NCBI GenBank assembly: GCA_028276215.1
Contig: JAPYWT010000134.1
Location: 1 to 6,861, forward strand
Length of the DNA stretch: 6,861 nt
DNA from: Thermoflexus sp.
Lineage (GTDB): Bacteria > Chloroflexota > Anaerolineae > B4-G1 > DUEL01
Reading direction: 5' to 3'
The translations under genes and the position numbers were made by a program. Below, piece by piece: positions 1 to 5,236 of this stretch (positions are counted from its first letter, which is position 1; every line of letters begins with the position of its first letter). Below the pieces are notes generated by a model. The model saw only the letters and a program-made list of their open reading frames with translations, did no database searches and was not told the DNA's origin.

Positions 1-108
1 GGCTTCGCCGCCACCACAAAAACAATTTTTCTTTTATCCCTTTCCTCCCGCCAGGAGAGATTGCCCCCACTTTCTCAGCAGCCTCCATTGCGGGAGAAAG
101 GAGCGGCA

Positions 109-135
109 GGCGGAAACGTTCATCTCGTTTCCGCC
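109..135 (-). terminator. Hairpin spanning the recJ stop codon (weak terminator candidate)
   Basis: GGCGGAAACG at 109-118 is the exact reverse complement of 126-135, giving a perfect 10-bp stem with a 7-base loop (119-125). The recJ stop codon (120-122) sits in the loop, so the 5' arm in the transcript lies in the last recJ codons. After the stem the minus strand reads TGCCGCTCCTTTCTC, which is pyrimidine-rich but not a clean U-tract. It could be a weak terminator or an mRNA 3'-end stabiliser. Chance is possible, but a perfect 10-bp stem exactly at the stop codon argues against it. Confidence 0.35.
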
Positions 136-1823
136 GGCCGCAGGTCCCGGATGTCCAGTTCCAGCCGGGCCTCCCCGTTCCACGCGCTTTCCCGCAGGTG
201 GTAGACCACATCCACCCGCTCCGGCAGTTGGCCCGCCCATTCCCCCTGCCGGAAGGCGATGCCGTCCCACCGAATCCGCCCGTCGGTGAGGACCAGTTTC
301 AAATGGACCCCGTCCCCCACTGGCCAGTGCCGCTCCACCCGGGCGCCGCGGCTCAGGAACAGCGGCTCCGGGTTCCCCTCCCCGAAGGGGCGGAGGGCCT
401 GCAGGTCCTTCCAGAGCGCCCCGACCTCCCTCAGCGGGACCTCGGCGTCAATCTGCAGGGTGGGGACCAGTTCCCGCCCCGCCAGTTCCCGCGCCGCGAT
501 GTCCAGAAGGCGCTGTTTCAACTCCTCCAGGTGACGGGTGGGAACCGCAAAGCCGGCCGCGACCGCATGGCCCCCGTGGCGGATCAGCAGGTCGGCGCAC
601 TCGTCCAGCGCGCGGGTGATGTGGAACTCCGGGATAGAGCGGGCCGACCCCTTGCTGACCTCCTCCCCCTGCTCCACGATGACCGCGGGACGGTAGAACT
701 CGTCTACCAGCCGGGAGGCGACCAGTCCAACCACCCCGGCGGGGAATTCGGGGTCGGCCAGGAAGAGCAGGGGACGGTCGGCCTCCTGGGCCAGCACGAC
801 CGCCCGGGCCCGCTCCTGCGTCTCCTTTGTCAGTCGTTGCCGCTCCTGGTTCAGTTCGTCCAGTTCCCGCGCCAGTTGCTCCGCCTCCTGGGGCGAGTTG
901 GTGGTCAGCAACCGGTAGGCCCGTTCGGCGTGGGCGACCCGTCCGGCGGCGTTCAGGCGGGGGCCCAGCGCGAACCCGATGTGCCAGGTATCCACCTGCC
1001 CGGGCCGCAGTCCGGATTGTCGGATCAGCGCCTCCACGCCCACGCGCGGCGCCCGGTTCAGCCGCTCCAGCCCCCGGCTGACCAGATGCCGGTTCTCCCC
1101 CGTCAGCGGGGCCAGGTCCGCCACCGTCCCCAGCGCGACCAGGTCCAGCAAATCCTCTTCGTTCAGGGGGACGCTGCCGGGCAGGGGGACGTGGCGGTTG
1201 GCCCGGAGGAGGGCCTGGGCCAGTTTGTAGGCCAGGCCGACCCCGGCCAGTCCCTTATAGGGATACGGGCACCCCTCCTGGTGGGGGTTGACCACGGCCA
1301 CCGCCTCCAGCGGGTCGGCGCCGACGATGTGGTGGTCGGTGACGATAACGTCCATTCCCCGGCGGCGGGCCAGGGCGATCTCGCGGGGGAACCGGATGCC
1401 GCAGTCCACCGTGACCAGCAGGCGGGTCCCCGCCTCCGCCAGGTCCTCTATCGCCCGGCGGTTCAGGCCGTACCCCTCCTCCACCCGGTGGGGGATGTAC
1501 GGGCGGACGTCCGCGCCCAGAGCCTGGAGGGTGGTGACCAGGAGGGCCGTCGCGGTGACCCCGTCGGCGTCAAAGTCCCCGTAGACGACAATGGGCTCCT
1601 TCTGCCGGACGGCCTGCCGGATGCGGGCGACGGCCCGATTCATCCCATAGAGACCGTAGGGATTATCCGGCCCGGCCCGCCGTTCCAGGAACGCGCGGGC
1701 GTCGTCCGGATTTCTCTCCCTCTGATAGAGAATCTGGACGACCACCGGGTGGAGGTCAGGGAAGTGGGCGCGGTACGAATCCGGTGCGGGGGGAGCGACT
1801 TGCCAGCGGTAGCGCGTGGGCAC
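120..1823 (-). CDS. recJ: Single-stranded-DNA-specific exonuclease RecJ (GTG start)
   Basis: RecJ degrades single-stranded DNA 5' to 3' in the cytoplasm using divalent metal ions. It serves RecF-type recombination, base-excision repair and mismatch repair. From the GTG start the protein is 567 residues, close to the roughly 570-580 usual for RecJ. The DHH phosphoesterase core is intact: GDFDADG at residues 82-88, VDCG near 139-142, TDHH at 162-165 and GTVADLAPL at 232-240. The second half carries GPRLNAAGR at 287-295 and the DHHA1 signature GGHAVAAGF at 417-425. RPFGEGNPEP (478-487) and a C-terminal OB-like region ending in LELDIRDL complete the family order. The GTG at 1823-1821 is chosen because GAGGAG (1836-1831) precedes it by 7 bases. 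An in-frame ATG at 1922 would add 33 residues of FV-rich sequence that is merely the translated 9-bp repeat. The gene is separated from the upstream ATPase gene by 390 bp and probably has its own promoter. Function is confident; the start is likely. Confidence 0.96.
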   Translation of the reverse strand: MPTRYRWQVAPPAPDSYRAHFPDLHPVVVQILYQRERNPDDARAFLERRAGPDNPYGLYGMNRAVARIRQAVRQKEPIVVYGDFDADGVTATALLVTTLQALGADVRPYIPHRVEEGYGLNRRAIEDLAEAGTRLLVTVDCGIRFPREIALARRRGMDVIVTDHHIVGADPLEAVAVVNPHQEGCPYPYKGLAGVGLAYKLAQALLRANRHVPLPGSVPLNEEDLLDLVALGTVADLAPLTGENRHLVSRGLERLNRAPRVGVEALIRQSGLRPGQVDTWHIGFALGPRLNAAGRVAHAERAYRLLTTNSPQEAEQLARELDELNQERQRLTKETQERARAVVLAQEADRPLLFLADPEFPAGVVGLVASRLVDEFYRPAVIVEQGEEVSKGSARSIPEFHITRALDECADLLIRHGGHAVAAGFAVPTRHLEELKQRLLDIAARELAGRELVPTLQIDAEVPLREVGALWKDLQALRPFGEGNPEPLFLSRGARVERHWPVGDGVHLKLVLTDGRIRWDGIAFRQGEWAGQLPERVDVVYHLRESAWNGEARLELDIRDLRPAETR

Positions 1824-1830
1824 GGCCAGA

Positions 1831-1836
1831 CTCCTC
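1831..1836 (-). promoter_or_regulatory. Ribosome-binding site that sets the recJ start
   Basis: The minus strand reads AACGAGGAGTCTGGCCGTG. GAGGAG lies 7 bases before the GTG codon (1823-1821). No comparable site with good spacing precedes the ATG at 1922, where the upstream sequence is T-rich repeat. This is the main reason for moving the recJ start inward. Confidence 0.7.
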
Positions 1837-1843
1837 GTTGAGA

Positions 1844-1984
1844 GATCCACGAAGAGCACGAAGAGCACGAAGGGCACGAAAAGCATGAAAAGCACGAAAG
1901 GCACGAAAGACGCGAAAGGCACGAAAAAATTCGTGTTCTTCGTGTTCTTCGTGTCCTTCGTGTCCTTCGTGTCCTTCGTGGATC
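1844..1984. repeat. Palindromic array of 9-bp repeats
   Basis: Eight 9-base units of the form GAARRGCAC run from 1851 to 1922, with consensus GAAAGGCAC or GAAGAGCAC. A self-complementary centre follows (GAAAAAATTC, 1923-1932). Then come five units in inverse orientation (GTGTTCTTC twice, GTGTCCTTC three times, 1933-1977). The ends are an exact inverted pair, GATCCAC (1844-1850) and GTGGATC (1978-1984), so the whole 141 bp is one imperfect palindrome with unequal arms. Because the unit is 9 bases the array stays open in several frames and yields artificial peptides rich in FV, KGTK or HEGHEE. From memory, such units are common in environmental high-GC genomes and often sit next to GxxExxY-family genes; none is seen here. 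Transcribed on the minus strand, it would form a long hairpin ending 20 bases before the recJ GTG. Confidence 0.93.
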
Positions 1985-2013
1985 ATTCTACCACAAGCGG
2001 GCCGTCTCCGCAA
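1985..2013 (-). promoter_or_regulatory. Candidate recJ promoter with extended -10
   Basis: On the minus strand TAGAAT (1990-1985) matches TATAAT at five of six positions and is preceded by TGG, giving the extended -10 form TGn. A TTGCGG hexamer (2013-2008) lies 17 bases upstream and matches TTGACA only at its first three bases. It lies after the probable terminator of the ATPase gene and before recJ, where a promoter would be needed. Transcription would begin near 1978, at the outer edge of the 9-bp array, so the array would be the 5' leader. This is a motif match only. Confidence 0.45.
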
Positions 2014-2018
2014 ACAAA

Positions 2019-2050
2019 CTGTAGGACAACTGCGAGCAGTTGTCCTACAG
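2019..2050 (-). terminator. Perfect 13-bp hairpin with T-rich tail, probable terminator of the ATPase gene
   Basis: CTGTAGGACAACT (2019-2031) and AGTTGTCCTACAG (2038-2050) are exact reverse complements around a 6-base loop. Read on the minus strand, the stem is followed at once by TTTGTTTG, as in an intrinsic terminator, and it lies 164 bases after the ATPase stop codon. The other strand has GATAAATTTT after the stem, so some bidirectional action is conceivable. The stem is AT-richer than the surroundings. It could instead be a dispersed hairpin repeat. Confidence 0.5.
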
Positions 2051-2060
2051 GATAAATTTT

Positions 2061-2108
2061 GAGGGCCGGGGACACCGCCGCCCGGCCACCGTCGGCTCCC
2101 CGGCCCTC
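2061..2108. repeat. 12-bp GC-rich inverted repeat
   Basis: GAGGGCCGGGGA (2061-2072) and TCCCCGGCCCTC (2097-2108) are exact reverse complements around a 24-base GC-rich loop. Neither strand shows a T-tract directly after the stem; the minus strand continues AAAATTTATCC. It is the first strong structure met by a transcript leaving the ATPase gene and may act together with the hairpin at 2019-2050. No protein-coding signal overlaps it. Confidence 0.55.
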
Positions 2109-2189
2109 ACCAAAGGAGGAGAAGAAGAGACACCGCCCCTGACTCCGATTGTAATGTACCACATTCTCATCTTTTTTGCTTGACGGAAA

Positions 2190-2218
2190 CCCTACGATTC
2201 CCCTACGATTTCCCTACG
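2190..2218. repeat. 11-bp-period direct repeat at the ATPase stop codon
   Basis: CCCTACGATT occurs at 2190-2199 and 2201-2210, and CCCTACG follows at 2212-2218, so the period is 11 bp. The third copy contains the TAG stop of the ATPase gene (minus strand, 2216-2214). The rest of the nearby spacer (2109-2189) contains a purine-rich run on the plus strand and an AT-rich patch around 2150-2180, in which I see no gene. Confidence 0.6.
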
Positions 2219-4709
2219 CGCCGCCGAACGCGGGCAGGAGCAGGTGCTCACCGTCCCGGCCCTCCACCTCCCAGAACGGCACCCAGGCCAGGCCGCAGTA
2301 GTCCACCACCACGTCGGTGCGGCGCGGGGCGACCTCCACCGGGCGGACGTCCTCCAGCGTCGCCGCCCAGCGGTCATTCACCGCCTCCACTTCCTTCTCC
2401 ACCTGCGCCGTCAGGTCCTCCAGTTGCTTCTGGAGGACGCGAATGGCCTCCTCCGACTCCTTCACCTCCGCCTCCGCCTGCTGGGTCAGGCGGCGTTTCC
2501 GGCTGACGGAGGAAATCATGTACGAAGGCCGCCGCCGGGTCAGCAGGTTGAGGACCGACTCCGCGTAACTGAGTTGTTCCTCCCGTTTGCGCCCCTCCAG
2601 TTCCACCTGGTCCTGCGCCAGTTCCTGCTGCTCCCGCCACAACCGCTCCTGAAGGCGCGCGATCTGCTTCGCGTACCGGTCCCGAACCCGGGCGGCCTCC
2701 TCATCCCGCCGGGCCCGGGCCACATCCTCACACCGGCGACGGAAGTCCCGCTCGCTCTCCCCCGGACGGCTATAGAGTTTCAGCACCGGGTTGTACCAGA
2801 GACTCAGCCGGACGTTGCGGTAGAGGAAGTCGGCGAAGAGGCGGCTCCAGCGGGCGTACTGGGCCGCCTGGGCCAGAGGGGCCGGCAACGGGCCGTACTC
2901 CCCGCCCTCCGGGGGACGCTGGGCCAGGTCCTCCGGCGCCAGGTCCGCCACCCCCTCCTCCCAGTTCGGCGGGGCCGGGGGCGGGGGCGGCTCCACCAGC
3001 CGAACCACCCGTTCGGTGTGGTGCAGGCCGACTTTCTCATCGGTCAGGTGGACGGTGCCCATGGCCAGAAGCCGCGGCTGGTAGACCAGCCGCTTCGCCA
3101 CAGCCAGGACGGTCCGCCCGGTCTGTTGCTCGTGCTCGTGCAGAGCCCAGTCCAGAGTGACCCGGGCGGGAAGGAAGACCTGGGGGATGTCGGCGGAGAG
3201 GGCCGGAGGGCCGGAGGGCGCCGTGACCGCGGCGGGACGGGCGGGCGCAGCGGCCGCTGCGGGGACGGCCTGGGCGGAGACAGCGGCCGGGACCGCCGGA
3301 GCCGCGACGGGTCGCATCTGGGAGAGTTGTCGGACCTGGGCGCGGGTCAGCGGGCCCCGCAGGTAGGACATGGCCCAGCGAGTGTGCAGAAAGAGCATCC
3401 GCTCCGCCCGGACGTCGTGGAAGATGAAGACGCGCGGCCGCAGGCCGCTCAGCGCCCGGCCCAGCGCGGCGCGGTCCAGGCCGGAACCGGCCGTCGCCGC
3501 CGCGCCCTCCATTCCCTCCAGCACCCGCTCCTTATCCCGCTCCGTCCGCAGCAGCCCCACCGCCCACGTCCCGGCGTTCGTCAGCCCCTTGTAGTCTATG
3601 TCGGCCGGGTTCTGGGTCGCCAGGACCACCCCCAGCCCCACGGCGCGCCCCTGCTTGATCAACGTCATCAGCGGCCGCTTGGTCGGCGGGTTGGCCGGGT
3701 ACGGCGGGAAGAAGCCCAGCACCTCGTCAAAGTAGAGCACCGCGCGCAACTCCGACGTGCCGGACTGGGCGAACATCCAGTCCCGGACGGCCTCCAGAAA
3801 GAGGGTGACGAAGAACATCCGTTCGGCGTCCGTCAGGTGGGACAGGTAGAAGATCGCCGCGCGGGGGCGGCCGTCGGACGAGTACAACAGGTTGTCTACC
3901 TCCAGCGGGACACCGGCCCGCCAGTCCTCAAAACCGGGCGCGGCCAGGATGCCGTTGAGCGCCCGCGCCAGAGCGAACCGTTCTTTCTGAGGGAAGAAAC
4001 TCTCCAGGTCAAAAACGCCCACCTGCCGGATAGGCGGGTCCGGAATCTGACGGATCAGCGTGGACAGGTCTACGTCCTGACCGTCGCGCCAGGCCTGCTC
4101 CACCAGGCGGGAGAGGAAGATGTGCTCCGGGCTCTGCAGGGGGTCGGCCTCCCGGCCCACCAGTCCCAGCAGGGCGGAGACCAGGCCCCCCACCCGCTCC
4201 TGCCGCTGGTCGTCGTCCGCCATTTCCTCCGGGCCGGGGGCCCGGAAGCGGTGCAGGACGTTGACGGGGACGCCGGACGTGGAGCCGGGGGTGAAGATGA
4301 CGAAGTCCGCCCCTTCCCGCAGTTGGGCGATCCGCTCCGGGCCGATGCCCCACTGGGCCAGTCCCTCCCGCCAGCGGCGGGCCTCCTCTGCGGCGGCCTC
4401 CTCTACAGAATGCCCCTCCCGCCGGGCGGCCTCCGCGTCTATCCAGGGCGCGAACTCCTCCGGGGAGAGGCGCGGGAAGGTCAGGAGAAGGTTGGTCATA
4501 TCCCCCTTGGGGTCCAGGACCAGGACGGGGATGCCCTGCAAGAGCGTTTCCTCTAACAGGACGGCGCCCAGGCCGGTCTTGCCGGACCCGGTCATCCCCA
4601 GGATAACGGCGTGGGTGGTGAGGTTGCGCGGGGGATAGAGGACCGGTCGGTCGGTAATGGTGCCGGTCGTCAGGTCGTATTCACGGCCCAGGTAGAGATT
4701 GTCGGGCAT
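2214..4709 (-). CDS. HerA/FtsK-type ATP-binding protein with C-terminal coiled-coil extension
   Basis: The 831-residue protein is a P-loop ATPase of the HerA/VirB4/FtsK group, probably a DNA or protein translocase or pump; the substrate cannot be read from the sequence. The Walker A motif GMTGSGKT is at residues 38-45. LDPKGDMTNLL follows at 65-75, the Walker B AVLYFDE at 323-329, and a sensor-like LATQNP at 363-368. GRAVGLG (354-360) and RTERDKERV (388-396) lie where arginine-finger residues occur in this group. ATPase-related sequence seems to end near 455. An Ala/Pro-rich linker covers about 467-506, then come a conserved-looking stretch (507-570), a proline run (574-581), a charged coiled coil (about 650-785) and a short beta-rich tail with VVVDYCGLAWVPFWEV (799-814). 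The ATG is preceded by AGGAGGT at close spacing. No nuclease partner such as NurA or a SIR2-type protein adjoins it, so a defence or end-resection role is not supported. The N-terminal half resembles ATP-binding proteins annotated with a HerA central domain or DUF87. No transmembrane segment is evident. Confidence 0.88.
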   Translation of the reverse strand: MPDNLYLGREYDLTTGTITDRPVLYPPRNLTTHAVILGMTGSGKTGLGAVLLEETLLQGIPVLVLDPKGDMTNLLLTFPRLSPEEFAPWIDAEAARREGHSVEEAAAEEARRWREGLAQWGIGPERIAQLREGADFVIFTPGSTSGVPVNVLHRFRAPGPEEMADDDQRQERVGGLVSALLGLVGREADPLQSPEHIFLSRLVEQAWRDGQDVDLSTLIRQIPDPPIRQVGVFDLESFFPQKERFALARALNGILAAPGFEDWRAGVPLEVDNLLYSSDGRPRAAIFYLSHLTDAERMFFVTLFLEAVRDWMFAQSGTSELRAVLYFDEVLGFFPPYPANPPTKRPLMTLIKQGRAVGLGVVLATQNPADIDYKGLTNAGTWAVGLLRTERDKERVLEGMEGAAATAGSGLDRAALGRALSGLRPRVFIFHDVRAERMLFLHTRWAMSYLRGPLTRAQVRQLSQMRPVAAPAVPAAVSAQAVPAAAAAPARPAAVTAPSGPPALSADIPQVFLPARVTLDWALHEHEQQTGRTVLAVAKRLVYQPRLLAMGTVHLTDEKVGLHHTERVVRLVEPPPPPAPPNWEEGVADLAPEDLAQRPPEGGEYGPLPAPLAQAAQYARWSRLFADFLYRNVRLSLWYNPVLKLYSRPGESERDFRRRCEDVARARRDEEAARVRDRYAKQIARLQERLWREQQELAQDQVELEGRKREEQLSYAESVLNLLTRRRPSYMISSVSRKRRLTQQAEAEVKESEEAIRVLQKQLEDLTAQVEKEVEAVNDRWAATLEDVRPVEVAPRRTDVVVDYCGLAWVPFWEVEGRDGEHLLLPAFGGA

Positions 4710-4727
4710 GGGACCTCCTATTTATCG

Positions 4728-4760
4728 GAGTAGGGAGTAGGAAGTAGGAAGTAGGGTAGG
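4728..4760. repeat. Left 7-bp repeat array flanking the four-helix-bundle gene
   Basis: Four direct heptads, GAGTAGG twice then AAGTAGG twice, are followed by a partial GTAGG. This is the same unit as in the larger array at 5125-5236 but in the opposite orientation, so the two arrays form an inverted pair around the small gene at 4763-5125. The array starts 18 bases upstream of the ATPase start codon and its inner end stops 2 bases from the stop codon of the small gene. Confidence 0.9.
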
Positions 4761-4762
4761 GG

Positions 4763-5125
4763 TCAGCGGCGGCGTTCGGTGCTGGAGATGAGGCCGCTCA
4801 GCAACCGGCCCACCCGTTCCGATTGGGCTACCAGGTCATTGCTGGGAGGAATGTATCCCAGGTCCCTGGAGAGCAGGAAATAGTACTTCAGTTCTTCCAG
4901 GGACGCCTCGGCCTGGTTGTAGAAGCGGACTTTCTCGCCAATCCCGCGCCGCTTGAATCCCTCCGCGATATTCGCCGGTACCGATACGGCCGCCCGGCGC
5001 ATCTGGGACACCAGACCAAACTGCTCATGCCGGGGGAAGGCCTGAGTCACCTGGTAGACCTTCAGCACCAGCGCGTGCGCCTCCTTCCAGGCATCCAGTT
5101 GCTGAAAACTGACGATCGCTCCCAT
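4763..5125 (-). CDS. Four-helix-bundle protein (23S rRNA intervening-sequence protein family)
   Basis: The 120-residue protein has the family hallmarks of the S23/IVP group (Pfam PF05635): an opening FQQLDAWKEAHALVLKVY (residues 7-24), a central SQMRRAAVSVPANIAEGF (40-57), and YNQAEASLEELKYYFLLSRDLGYI (69-92, family-typical). The length is normal for the group and the residue pattern predicts four amphipathic helices. Members were first found inside rRNA intervening sequences, but most are stand-alone genes of unknown function. The related Avd protein of diversity-generating retroelements has the same fold and binds nucleic acid and reverse transcriptase. No reverse transcriptase or rRNA is visible here. 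The ATG at 5125 is preceded by GGAGG 7 bases upstream, lying inside the right heptad array. Flanking inverted arrays suggest arrival as a cassette. Spacing is 53 bp to the ATPase start and 103 bp from the hydrolase stop. Confidence 0.93.
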   Translation of the reverse strand: MGAIVSFQQLDAWKEAHALVLKVYQVTQAFPRHEQFGLVSQMRRAAVSVPANIAEGFKRRGIGEKVRFYNQAEASLEELKYYFLLSRDLGYIPPSNDLVAQSERVGRLLSGLISSTERRR

Positions 5126-5236
5126 ACTCCCTCCTCCCTACTTCCTACTTCGTACTCCCTACTTCCTACTTCGTACTCCCTACTTCCTACTTCGTACTCC
5201 CTACTCCCTACTCCGTACTCCCTACTTCCTACTTCG
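5125..5236. repeat. Right 7-bp repeat array with 21-bp higher-order period
   Basis: Sixteen contiguous heptads fill 112 bases. On the plus strand they are variants of TACTCCC, TACTTCC and TACTTCG, with one deviant unit, TCCTCCC, at 5132-5138. The order C-C-C, T-C-C, T-C-G recurs as a 21-bp superunit, clearly at 5153-5173, 5174-5194 and 5216-5236. A block using only CTCC-type units lies at 5195-5215. The array includes the last base of the ATG of the four-helix-bundle gene on one side. On the other it contains the stop codon (5231-5229) and last lysine codon of the serine hydrolase gene. Confidence 0.93.
5133..5137 (-). promoter_or_regulatory. Ribosome-binding site formed by the heptad array
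   Basis: The minus strand reads TAGGGAGGAGGGAGTATG. GGAGG lies 7 bases before the ATG and belongs to the deviant heptad (TCCTCCC on the plus strand), the only unit differing from the TACT pattern. A one-base change in the repeat appears to have made or preserved a good translation signal. Confidence 0.6.

Noticed and set aside
1..58. Start of a further minus-strand gene with a purine-rich site near 44-49
   Set aside because: GGGAGGAAAGGG is present on the minus strand, but no ATG with suitable spacing follows before the window ends; only distant GTG or TTG codons are available.
198..1841. Long plus-strand open frame of 547 codons opposite recJ
   Set aside because: It mirrors recJ on the other strand. 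Its translation is rich in Pro, Gly, Arg, Gln and His without domain character, as expected for a shadow of a GC-rich gene.
1844..1984. CRISPR-like array
   Set aside because: The 9-bp units are contiguous without spacers and the arms are inverted, so it is not a CRISPR.
1756..2013. Minus-strand frame with HEGHEGHEE repeats
   Set aside because: It is a translation of the 9-bp array in another frame and overlaps the recJ start region; no independent coding evidence exists.
2180..2209. Plus-strand promoter TTGACG with TACGAT
   Set aside because: Spacing is 18 bases and the -10 is poor. It would only produce antisense RNA into the ATPase gene, and the TACGAT belongs to the direct repeat.
2244..4556. 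Long plus-strand open frame of 770 codons opposite the ATPase gene
   Set aside because: The minus-strand frame has Walker motifs and a good ribosome-binding site. The antisense translation is low-complexity and shows no family features.
2214..4709. HerA-based defence system
   Set aside because: Known HerA defence pairs need a nuclease or SIR2-type partner next to the ATPase. The neighbours here are recJ after 390 bp and a four-helix-bundle gene, so the claim is not supported.
4763..5125. Avd of a diversity-generating retroelement
   Set aside because: The fold is related, but there is no reverse transcriptase, template repeat or variable repeat in the window.
5125..5236. CRISPR or coding tandem repeat
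   Set aside because: Heptads have no spacers and shift frame every unit, so neither a CRISPR nor a repeat protein is supported.
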